A DNA stretch of 64,000 nucleotides from contig NZ_VZQZ01000010.1 in assembly GCF_008802365.1 (NCBI RefSeq), positions 62,001 through 126,000 on the forward strand, given 5' to 3'. The position numbers and the translations under genes were made by a program. The notes beneath the pieces were generated by a model that worked only from the letters and a program-made list of their open reading frames with translations, searched no databases and was not told the DNA's origin. Shown here in pieces: positions 16,934 to 24,586 of the stretch. The stretch is from Oryzomonas japonica (lineage in GTDB: Bacteria; Desulfobacterota; Desulfuromonadia; Geobacterales; Pseudopelobacteraceae). Numbering within the stretch: position 1 is the first letter of the stretch; each line of letters opens with the position of its first letter.

Positions 16934-17278
16934 ATGAGCGTTGGGGAAAATATCAAAAAAATCCGCGAGGAAGCCGGCTACACACAAAAGCAACTGGCGG
17001 GGGTCATGGGGGTGAAGCCGTCCTACCTGTCGGCCCTGGAACGGGACCAGCGCCGGCCGGGGAAGAAGATCCTCCCCCTGCTGTGCGACGCCCTCGGCGT
17101 GGATGAGCAGACGATTCTCTTCGGCCCCCGGGAACGCCCGCTGCGGCGCGAGGAAAAGGTCCTGCTGGCTGCGGTCCAGGGGTTCTCCACCCGGCTGTTG
17201 CTCATCGTGATCGAGTTCGCCATGAAACTGAAAGCATCCGGCGAACCCCTGTATCTCGCGGCATCCAAAGGCGTGTGA
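16934..17278 (+). CDS. XRE-family transcriptional regulator, paralogue 1
   Basis: The 114-residue protein has an N-terminal XRE helix-turn-helix (SVGENIKKIREEAGYTQKQL then GVKPSYLSALERDQRRPG) and a short helical C-terminus for dimerisation. The ATG at 16934, after GGGGAGG, is preferred over an in-frame GTG at 16925. It diverges from the RHH-headed phage block, so a repressor role is likely. It is closely similar to the next gene, especially over KKILPLLCDALGVDE and the KLKASGE ending. Confidence 0.85.
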   Translation: MSVGENIKKIREEAGYTQKQLAGVMGVKPSYLSALERDQRRPGKKILPLLCDALGVDEQTILFGPRERPLRREEKVLLAAVQGFSTRLLLIVIEFAMKLKASGEPLYLAASKGV

Positions 17279-17380
17279 GCCCCGCAAGACCGGCGCCCCG
17301 GCACCTTCTGCCGCATGGCCGCAGCAGCATCATCTTTTTGATTCATAAATAATGAAATAACATGCATAATGATTTTTTGG

Positions 17381-17408
17381 TTGACAATCCCCCGGATTAA
17401 ATTAGGCT
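17381..17408 (+). promoter_or_regulatory. Promoter of the second XRE regulator
   Basis: TTGACA (17381-17386) is followed after 16 bp by TAGGCT (17403-17408). The segment from ATGATTTTTTGG through TTAAATTAGGCTTA parallels the promoter of the first XRE gene, indicating that the duplication included the control region. Confidence 0.45.
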
Positions 17409-17437
17409 TAGAATCTATTCAACAGGGGGTAACCGGT

Positions 17438-17761
17438 ATGAGTGTCGGAGAAAACATCAAAAGATTCCGAGAGGATGCGGGCTACACGCAGAAGCAGCTG
17501 GCCGAGATCATCCAGGTGAAGGAGCCCTATATTTCGGCTCTGGAACGGGGGCAGCGTAATCCGGGGAAGAAGATCCTCCCCCTGCTGTGCGACGCCCTCG
17601 GCGTGGACGAGAAGACTATCCTTTTCGGGACCAGGGAGGAGTATCAGCGCCCGTTGAGCTACGAGGAGAAGGTGCTGCTGGCTGCGACCGAGAGTCTTTC
17701 CAAAGATCAATTGCGCGAAGTGATTCAGTACATGATGAAATTGAAAGCATCCGGCGAATGA
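17438..17761 (+). CDS. XRE-family transcriptional regulator, paralogue 2
   Basis: The 107-residue protein has the same layout as the preceding gene: XRE helix-turn-helix (GENIKRFREDAGYTQKQLAE, VKEPYISALERGQRNPG) and a short C-terminal helix ending in KLKASGE. The recognition-helix residues differ (VKEPY versus VKPSY), so the two may prefer different sites. It has its own RBS and promoter. The pair looks like a duplicated immunity-type repressor beside the phage remnant. Confidence 0.85.
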   Translation: MSVGENIKRFREDAGYTQKQLAEIIQVKEPYISALERGQRNPGKKILPLLCDALGVDEKTILFGTREEYQRPLSYEEKVLLAATESLSKDQLREVIQYMMKLKASGE

Positions 17762-17953
17762 GCTCGATTCTCTCCTGCATGGTAACCACCTGAATCCACT
17801 AGTTTTCGATACAGGAGCATTCTTTTCATTTTCCATGGTGTCAGCCTAGCACCGGGGAACGACAAAAAAAGTCGCATCATGGGGAGGGGCGCTTATGGCC
17901 TTGATGAGAGGGGAATGCTCCATGACCTGCCGCCAGTGCCGGCCGGGCAGCCG

Positions 17954-19162
17954 TCACCCCTTCCCATTACTCCCCCCCGTTTCCGAGAATAGCGATTTGA
18001 GCAGGTTCTTCAACTCCGTCCGCAGCTCCGTCAAGGCGGCCCGTTCTTCGCCATAGGTGCTGTTGATGTTGTCCGTTACGATGGAGTGTATCTTGACCAG
18101 CTTGTTGCGGTCGGCATTGGGGCTCCGCATCTGCTTCTTCAACTCCCGGATCTCGGCCATGTCGATGGACCGGGCCGCCGCCGGCGCTTCCTTCACCTCT
18201 TCCATCGTTTCCGGGAGTGCCGTGTCTTCCATGATCCCCAGGAACCCCGCCAGGGTATCCGGGTCGAAGAGCTTCCGTTCGCTCTTCATGGTCCGCAGGG
18301 CCTCCGCCGGGGTGGACGCGGACTTGTAGGGGCGGTTCATGGTCAGGGCGCAGTAGATGTCGCAGATGGACACCAGCATGGCATAGCGCGGGATCTCGAA
18401 ACCATCCAGCCCCCTGGGGTAGCCGCTGCCGTCATAGCGCTCGTGATGGCCCAGGGTAATGTCATGGACGATCCGGTCCGTGACCCCGGCGCTGTTGAGC
18501 AGGTCGATGCCGTATTTGGGATGGAGCTTGACCCGGTAATATTCGTTCTCCGAGAGCACGTCCACCTTGTCGGTGATATCGCTCGAAACGGACAGCATCC
18601 CGATATCGTGCACCATGGCGCCGGTGCCGACGCTGACGAGGTCGTCCCTCCCGGCGCTGAACAGCCTCTCGCCCATGAACAGCGCCAGGATCGTGGTCTG
18701 GGTCGAGTGGTTGATGAGGTATTTGTCGAAGTTGTTTTCCAGCTTGGCAAAAAGCGCGATCAGCTCGTCCCGGTCCTCGAACCTGAACTCGGCCTTGCGG
18801 AGGATGGCGCGGCATTTTTCGAACACGGCGGGCTGGTTGGGCTTTTTGAAGACATCGTCGACAGCCTTGATGATCATCTGGCTGCAGATCAGGTTCTTGG
18901 AATACTGGGACAGGAGAGAGGCGGCGCGGGAATCGTCGAGCCGCTTCTCCACGTGTTCCTGCACCTCTTCCGAATCCTTGCTGTTGATATACACGAACTC
19001 CGTGCCGTTTTCCCGCAACCGCTCGATATTGTGGATGGTGAGCTTGGTCTGCTCCGGTTTGTAGAGGGTGTATTTCCCGTCGAGCCTGACGAACAGCTCG
19101 ACCTTGGGAAAATTATCGTGGTTGATGGAATCAAGCACTATGGGCGAATACTCTAACGACAT
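17954..19162 (-). CDS. HD-GYP domain protein (probable c-di-GMP phosphodiesterase)
   Basis: The 402-residue protein has an N-terminal region (1-95) like the DUF3391-type domain that precedes some HD-GYP domains, then an HD-GYP domain with the HD pair in VHDIGML (about 185-186) and the signature HHERYDGSGYPRGL (about 239-252). The C-terminal 90 residues are helical and charged. HD-GYP enzymes hydrolyse c-di-GMP at a metal centre, and the motif residues are present, so activity is likely. The start at 19162 follows AAAGGAG by 5 nt. Small PilZ effectors elsewhere in the window could read the same messenger. Confidence 0.88.
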   Translation of the reverse strand: MSLEYSPIVLDSINHDNFPKVELFVRLDGKYTLYKPEQTKLTIHNIERLRENGTEFVYINSKDSEEVQEHVEKRLDDSRAASLLSQYSKNLICSQMIIKAVDDVFKKPNQPAVFEKCRAILRKAEFRFEDRDELIALFAKLENNFDKYLINHSTQTTILALFMGERLFSAGRDDLVSVGTGAMVHDIGMLSVSSDITDKVDVLSENEYYRVKLHPKYGIDLLNSAGVTDRIVHDITLGHHERYDGSGYPRGLDGFEIPRYAMLVSICDIYCALTMNRPYKSASTPAEALRTMKSERKLFDPDTLAGFLGIMEDTALPETMEEVKEAPAAARSIDMAEIRELKKQMRSPNADRNKLVKIHSIVTDNINSTYGEERAALTELRTELKNLLKSLFSETGGSNGKG

Positions 19163-19326
19163 TGACGCTCCTCTTTTCATGGTTCCCGATGCCCGGCCCT
19201 CTGCTGCCGGCCCAGCCCGCTATCGTCCGAATTATAATAATCGGCAGACCCCCCCTCGAGCTGTAGCAGGTAATCGACCGCAACACCAAAAAATTTCAGT
19301 ATGTTATATAATGGAACCTTGTCACC

Positions 19327-20142
19327 GTGAAAAGGCCGCTGCCAACGCTACCGACCGCACCCGCCTTTGCAAAATGGCAAAATAATCGTATAGTACGTAT
19401 CCGCAGGGGCACCGCCGCATCCCCCCTAGCGCCGACAAAGGGGCCGCCTATTCCAGCTCAGCCTGTGCCGCACGACACCGCATCATCCGCCAGCCAACGC
19501 CGGGGGTACGAAACCGCCCTCCTGATCGCGCTGGTCCCCATTGCCCTGGCGACCTCCTACTGCATCGGCCACCTGGATATCCCCGTTGCCCGGCTCGTCA
19601 CGCGCTACCTCTACGCCAGCAGTGGGTGGTCCCGGTTTACCTCGTCCCTCCCCGACGCCCTGCTCATCCTGGTGGTCTGCGTTGCCGCCGGCTCCTACGC
19701 CCTGTTCCGCTACCGGGTGGCCCGCCACGGCGTCGACGCGCCCGCGATCATGTACGAGACCCTCGCCGTCGCCGCCCCGGTTTCCTTTCTGGCAAAAACG
19801 CTCCTGAAATTCGCCTTCGGCAGGATCAACACCCGGGAATGGCTGCTCGCGCCCCAGGAGTACGGGTTTCACTGGTTCAACGGCGATGTGCGGTTTTCCG
19901 GCTTCCCGTCCGGGCACATGGTGGTCTTCGTCGCCCTTTGTGCGGTGGTGTGGCGCTTCCACCCCCGCTGGCGCCCGGCGTGCCTGGCGCTGCTGCTGCT
20001 GTTGGCCCTGGCCCTGATCGCAACCAACTACCACTTTCTGAGCGATGTGATCGTTGGCGCGTATGTGGGGCTCGTGGCCGAGGCGGGCACCCGCCGCGCG
20101 GTGGAGCGTGCCTACCGCGGCCCGTCGTTTCTGAAGCGATGA
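19327..20142 (+). CDS. PAP2-family membrane phosphatase
   Basis: The protein, up to 271 residues, has a polar N-terminal tail and about six membrane helices. The PAP2 motifs are visible: KTLLKFAFGR for the first, SGFPSGH for the second and NYHFLSDVIVGAY for the third, whose His is the nucleophile region. It would dephosphorylate a lipid or polyprenyl phosphate at the membrane. The start is unresolved: GTG at 19327 is the longest reading, GTG at 19465 would remove a low-complexity tail, and neither has a strong RBS. A terminator-like hairpin follows the gene. Confidence 0.8.
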   Translation: MKRPLPTLPTAPAFAKWQNNRIVRIRRGTAASPLAPTKGPPIPAQPVPHDTASSASQRRGYETALLIALVPIALATSYCIGHLDIPVARLVTRYLYASSGWSRFTSSLPDALLILVVCVAAGSYALFRYRVARHGVDAPAIMYETLAVAAPVSFLAKTLLKFAFGRINTREWLLAPQEYGFHWFNGDVRFSGFPSGHMVVFVALCAVVWRFHPRWRPACLALLLLLALALIATNYHFLSDVIVGAYVGLVAEAGTRRAVERAYRGPSFLKR

Positions 20143-20180
20143 GGCGGGAGCGGCCGCCGCTCGGGGCGCGTCACAACAAT

Positions 20181-20220
20181 ACAAACAGGGGCTTCCGGCG
20201 GCGATCCGGGGGCCTTTTTT
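20181..20220 (+). terminator. Intrinsic terminator of the PAP2 gene, shared hairpin family
   Basis: GGCTTCCGG (20190-20198) pairs with CCGGGGGCC (20206-20214), followed by six T. The preceding AATACAAACAGG and the loop GGCGAT match the terminator part of the composite elements at 22729 and 33707, but the GTTAA palindromes are absent here. Confidence 0.8.
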
Positions 20221-20411
20221 GTGTGTGCTACCGGGAAACGACCCGGGAAGAGCCCCTTTCATGCTCCATTTCATGCCGGAGGCGGACCCGCCCCCAGTTG
20301 TTCCTTTCTTTCACGAGCCGCCGGCTTGACAAATCCCCCGGCATTGCTAGCCTTCTTCTAATCAAGCCTATTGCCCGATTATCCCGCAGGGGAAGATGCA
20401 GGAGCGTAACT

Positions 20412-20723
20412 ATGGCAACGGAAGATCGCTATGGCATCTGTTTTTTTGCCGCCGGGAAGTACCACATCCTGTGCCACGAGGGGAAGGAATACCGGTTCCA
20501 AAACGTTGCCGAATTCAATGTTCTCACACCGGTGAAATTACCGTACCACGAAGCCCGCGCATTCATTGAAAACCACCCGGTATGTGCCAACATCAGCCTT
20601 CACGGCATACGGATCGTGCCCTACAGCGAGATAGAGAACATCCTTCAGGGCAAGTCGGCGGCAAGTGCCGTAAAATCCCTCGCCCTCAGCGGCGAGGAAG
20701 AGGAAGAGAAGCCGCTGCACTGA
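20412..20723 (+). CDS. Small hypothetical protein
   Basis: The 103-residue protein starts at an ATG with GGAG upstream. It has no signal peptide or membrane helix. A compact alpha/beta body (1-75) is followed by a short acidic tail (EEEEEKP). I do not recognise a family. It stands alone between the PAP2 gene and the DMT transporter gene. Confidence 0.6.
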   Translation: MATEDRYGICFFAAGKYHILCHEGKEYRFQNVAEFNVLTPVKLPYHEARAFIENHPVCANISLHGIRIVPYSEIENILQGKSAASAVKSLALSGEEEEEKPLH

Positions 20724-20853
20724 TTGGGCTGGCGCGCAGGAAAAGGCGTCTTCCGCGAGTTCCCGGGACGGCGGCGAACGCGCTATTTTATTGACTGCTC
20801 CCCTGCTTCTGCTATCTTTTACGATTCGACACACGCAGACAAAGGAGTTGGTC

Positions 20854-21783
20854 ATAGACACACATAAAGCGATAGACGGTTTGGCGATGGGGCTGATGCT
20901 GCTCCTCTGCATTATCTGGGGGTTGCAGCAGGTCGCCCTGAAGGCCGCCGCGCCGGACGTTGCCCCGCTCATGCAGTTGGCGCTCCGCTCCGGGATCTCG
21001 GCGGCGCTGGTGGGGCTGTTGATGTTCCTGCGGGGGGAGCGCATGTCCCTGGGGGACGGCACGTGGCGTCCCGGCCTGGTCGTGGGGGTGCTGTTCTCTC
21101 TGGAGTTCCTGTTCGTGGGCCAGGGGTTGCGCCATACCAGCGCCTCCCACATGGCGGTCTTCCTCTACACCGCGCCCGCGTTCGCCGCCCTGGGGCTCCA
21201 TTGGCGCCTGCCCGTGGAACGGCTGCAACGCTTCCAGTGGTTCGGCATCCTGCTGGCCTTCATGGGCATCGTCATCGCGTTCTTCGGGCGCAGCCAGCAG
21301 CCGGCTGCCGGGGCGCCGGCCGCCATCCTGTGGGGGGATTTCCTGGGGCTCATGGCCGGGGTTTCCTGGGGCGCCACCACGGTGGTGCTGCGCTGCTCCA
21401 GCCTCGCCCGCACATCCGCCACCCAAGCCCTGCTGTACCAATTGGTCACCGCCTTTGTCCTGCTGCTGGCGGCGGCCGTGGGCCTGGGCGAGACCGCGTT
21501 CACCCCCACCCCCCTGGCCTGGGGGAGCATCCTCTTCCAGGCGGTGGTGGTCTCCTTTGCCAGCTATCTCACCTGGCTCTGGCTGCTGCGCAAGTACCTG
21601 GCCTCCCGGCTGGGGGTGTTCTCGTTCATGACGCCGTTCTTCGGCATCGGTTTCGGGGTGTGGCTGCTGCACGAACCGCTGGAGGCGAGCTTCCTGGTCG
21701 GGGCGGTGCTGGTTATCGCGGGGATCGTGCTGGTAAGCGGCTATGGGTGGTTGAAGCAGGTATTCGACGGCGGCAAGGTGTGA
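20854..21783 (+). CDS. EamA/DMT-family transporter
   Basis: About ten hydrophobic helices in two homologous EamA halves are visible, with the family opening MLLLCIIWGLQQVALKAAAP and the second-half landmark SWGATTVVLR. It should export a small metabolite or amino acid across the inner membrane; the substrate is not predictable. The start is odd: AAAGGAG (20841-20847) lies 6 nt before an ATA codon at 20854, while in-frame TTG codons (20848, 20881) and an ATG (20887) are less well placed. The longest reading begins at 20791. Confidence 0.82.
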   Translation: MDTHKAIDGLAMGLMLLLCIIWGLQQVALKAAAPDVAPLMQLALRSGISAALVGLLMFLRGERMSLGDGTWRPGLVVGVLFSLEFLFVGQGLRHTSASHMAVFLYTAPAFAALGLHWRLPVERLQRFQWFGILLAFMGIVIAFFGRSQQPAAGAPAAILWGDFLGLMAGVSWGATTVVLRCSSLARTSATQALLYQLVTAFVLLLAAAVGLGETAFTPTPLAWGSILFQAVVVSFASYLTWLWLLRKYLASRLGVFSFMTPFFGIGFGVWLLHEPLEASFLVGAVLVIAGIVLVSGYGWLKQVFDGGKV

Positions 21784-21837
21784 CGGCGAACCGGCGGAAC
21801 CGGGGCGCACTGCCATGCGGACAAAGGAGTTTCAACA

Positions 21838-22584
21838 GTGGACATTCCACGGATATTCACCATTTCCGAAAGCGCTCATCGCATCCATAACCCATTCACA
21901 CCGGAAAAGCTCGCCACTCTCGGCGCGGCGTTGCGTCTGGCACCGGGGACCCGTGTGCTCGACCTCGGCAGCGGTTCGGGCGAGATGCTCTGTACCTGGG
22001 CACGCGACTACGGAATCAGCGGCACCGGTATCGACATGAGCCCACTGTTCACCGAACAGGCGAAACTCCGCGCGCAAGAACTGGGCGTCGCCGATCGGGT
22101 CCAGTTCATCCACGGAGACGCTGCCGGCTACGTCACCGACGAAAAGGCCGGCGTGGCGGCCTGTGTCGGCGCCACCTGGATCGGCGGCGGAGTCAGCGGC
22201 ACCATTGAGCTTTTGGCCAAGAGCCTCCGCGCGGGTGGGATCATCCTCATCGGCGAGCCGTACTGGCGGCAATTGCCGCCGACAGAAGAGGTCGCCACGG
22301 GATGCCGCGCCCATTCCATCTCGGACTTCCTCGTGCTTCCCGAACTTCTCGCCTCTTTCGGCACCCAGGGCTACGACATCGTGGAAATGGTTCTGGCGGA
22401 CCAAGACAGTTGGGACAGGTACGAGGCAGCCAAGTGGCTCACGATGCGCCGCTGGCTCGAAGCGAATCCCCACGATGACTTTGGGAAAGATGTTCGAGCC
22501 GAACTGACCTCGGCCCCCCAACGCTACGCCGCCTACGCCCGCGAATACCTGGGCTGGGGGGTGTTCGCGCTCATGGCGCGGTGA
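21838..22584 (+). CDS. SAM-dependent class I methyltransferase
   Basis: The 248-residue protein has methyltransferase motif I VLDLGSGSGEM (about 40-50), an acidic end to strand 2 (GIDMSP) and motif II/III regions (FIHGDAAGYV, LRAGGIILIGEPYW). The substrate is unknown; the long C-terminal part resembles small-molecule methyltransferases. A GTG start at 21838 follows AAAGGAG. It is followed by composite element copy A. Confidence 0.85.
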   Translation: MDIPRIFTISESAHRIHNPFTPEKLATLGAALRLAPGTRVLDLGSGSGEMLCTWARDYGISGTGIDMSPLFTEQAKLRAQELGVADRVQFIHGDAAGYVTDEKAGVAACVGATWIGGGVSGTIELLAKSLRAGGIILIGEPYWRQLPPTEEVATGCRAHSISDFLVLPELLASFGTQGYDIVEMVLADQDSWDRYEAAKWLTMRRWLEANPHDDFGKDVRAELTSAPQRYAAYAREYLGWGVFALMAR

Positions 22585-22728
22585 TGGGGCACAACAGGCC
22601 GTACCCGTTGGCTAGGACATGGGGCTTGAACAGGGGCACTCCCCTCTTGAAGCCCGGCCTTTAACCGCCAGAGCGGGGATGAATTGTTCGGGCAATGGAA
22701 CGGGGCCGGTGTGGTGTGGTTGGATATG

Positions 22729-22890
22729 GTGTATCATAATGATGCAAGAAGGGGCTCCCGGAGGCGATTCGGGGGCCTTTTTTTGTGTGATTTCGGGGAG
22801 GTAGAGGGGAAAGGCTCGAAAGTGGTAATTTTTTTAACAGTTTTGCAGGAGTGTTAATTATTTTAACATGTTGATTTTGCGATTGAAATT
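22729..22890 (+). repeat. Composite intergenic element, copy A
   Basis: It contains the dyad TGTATCAT...GATGCA, a terminator-like hairpin GGCTCCCG (22753-22760) / CGGGGGCC (22770-22777) plus seven T, two palindromes (22824-22838, GGTAATTTTTTTAAC, and 22853-22867, GTTAATTATTTTAAC) 29 bp apart, and the tail TTGATTTTGCGATTGAAAT. It is oriented toward the AT-rich ATPase/TOPRIM pair that starts at 23066 and follows the methyltransferase gene. The remainder of the 480-bp gap shows no gene. Confidence 0.85.
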
Positions 22891-23065
22891 TGTTGGCACG
22901 AGGGGTAGAAGGGTGGTTGTGTGGTTTTAATCGTTGGGCAATTGCAAATTGCTGCCTTTGAGAGGACAAGCTAGTAAATATAAAAAACAGCCTATTTCCT
23001 TCTCTTCCTTGTATTTTATTACTTTTTAAGGGCTGCCTCCTTATGCTCTACGAAGGAAGTTTAAA

Positions 23066-24520
23066 GTGGAAATTTTAGCAAAAATGGATATCGATGAGGT
23101 CTTTGGGAATGAAGCCGGAGAAGAGGAGTCAAGAGACTTTCTGAAGGAGGTCTACATTGAGAACGATATCTACGCGAGAGCGATCGGCAATACTCGTATC
23201 GTCTGCGTCAGATCAAGAAAAGGCGTGGGTAAATCAGCCTTGCTGGCGCGCGCATTCACCCACTGCGAGCACAAAGGGTACTCTGCGCTATGGCTGTCTC
23301 CGACAGACCTAGCAGTGCAACTTGATACCGATTATAACATTTCTGTCGACCGACTGAAAAAGAGACTGGCTCGTCTTTCGGTTGGCTGCTTGGCAAAAAA
23401 AATTGGGTTTTCTGCAGCAGAGAATGCCGATGAAGCGATTGCATGGGCTGAAAAAGATGGGTTTCGCTCAAAAGACTTCATCTCTAAGGTCGCCAAAACT
23501 TTTCAGGATGTCGTCAAGGCAAAGAATGACCCTGGGATATCTGAGGATTCTGTAACTCGTCTTTTAGCTAGATTCGCAGAGCAAAAAGTCTTGACAATAT
23601 TTATTGATGACTTGGACCGCGGCTGGAGGCCTACAGGACCAGATTCAATACGTCTCAAGGCAATGATTTCAGCCATTCGGGAGATAGCCAGAGAGTGCGA
23701 TGGCGTGAGCTTCAGATTGTCACTTCGAGAAGATGTGTGGCAGTACCTAGAGATTCACGACGAGCAGATCGATAAATTTAGACAATACGCTCATTTCCTC
23801 AAATGGGATGACGCCGCACTGAGGAAAATTATTGGCAAAAGGATTTGGCACTATTGTAAGCAAAATATTAATGGATATTCGGTGTCATCGAGTGATGACT
23901 TAAGCAATATCTACGAACTTTTTGATCGAACATATACTTGGAGTGAAGAAATAAAACAGATGCATGAAGTGTTGACAAATTTGTCACGAAGAAGACCTAG
24001 AGATATCATTCAACTTGTAAAAGGAGCTGCCGTACGTGCCAAGTCAGAAGGGCATACAAAAATTCAAGAAACTGATGTTAGGAACGAATTTGTTTATTCA
24101 TACTCTAGAGTTAGGACATTAGACTTGATCAAGGAATTCAAAAACGAGTGTGAGCAAATGGAATCATTGATCACCGTTTTTGGTGGAAAAAGATATATAC
24201 GGGTAATGCCATATCAGGAAGTAATAGGCCTGATTAAGAGTGTAAACGGCAGAATATCCATCGAGATTTTTGGCAAAAGAGCCACCGATGTTGATTGCCA
24301 TAACTTTTTGTACCGTTGCGGTTTTATTTCTGCACGAGAAAAAATTAGTTTGACAAAATACCGCCACAAACTATACGAGGATGCTCCCTCCCTTATTGAA
24401 TCAATGGTTGGAGTTGAAAAATATGACTGGGAAATACATGCAGCATTCAGACCTTACCTTGAAAGTCTCCAAGTGTCACCATACCAAGAAAAGACAAGAA
24501 AGTCGAAGAGAGGACGATAA
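23066..24520 (+). CDS. KAP/Sll1717-like P-loop ATPase, candidate defence component
   Basis: The 484-residue protein has a P-loop near residues 50-57 (SRKGVGKS, lacking the usual first Gly) and a KAP-like Walker B LTIFIDDLDRGW (about 176-187), followed by SFRLSLREDVWQ and a helical C-terminal half containing LSRRRPRDIIQLVKGA. This matches the plan of the P-loop ATPase family named after Sll1717. There is no membrane segment. It is AT-rich relative to host genes and is followed after 66 bp by an OLD-like ATPase/TOPRIM gene, so the two probably form a module in which this ATPase senses or regulates and the partner acts on DNA. The GTG start is preceded by GAAGGAAG. Confidence 0.75.
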   Translation: MEILAKMDIDEVFGNEAGEEESRDFLKEVYIENDIYARAIGNTRIVCVRSRKGVGKSALLARAFTHCEHKGYSALWLSPTDLAVQLDTDYNISVDRLKKRLARLSVGCLAKKIGFSAAENADEAIAWAEKDGFRSKDFISKVAKTFQDVVKAKNDPGISEDSVTRLLARFAEQKVLTIFIDDLDRGWRPTGPDSIRLKAMISAIREIARECDGVSFRLSLREDVWQYLEIHDEQIDKFRQYAHFLKWDDAALRKIIGKRIWHYCKQNINGYSVSSSDDLSNIYELFDRTYTWSEEIKQMHEVLTNLSRRRPRDIIQLVKGAAVRAKSEGHTKIQETDVRNEFVYSYSRVRTLDLIKEFKNECEQMESLITVFGGKRYIRVMPYQEVIGLIKSVNGRISIEIFGKRATDVDCHNFLYRCGFISAREKISLTKYRHKLYEDAPSLIESMVGVEKYDWEIHAAFRPYLESLQVSPYQEKTRKSKRGR

Positions 24521-24586
24521 GAGAAAGCGATGATAATTCCTTACAAGTAGAACTACCATTACTCGATATGGGGACAATTCGAAGAT

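Noticed and set aside
18086-19156. A long plus-strand ORF opposite the HD-GYP gene
   Set aside because: HD-GYP motifs are unambiguous on the minus strand; the opposite frame is rich in His/Val/Asp/Gln and shows no domain.
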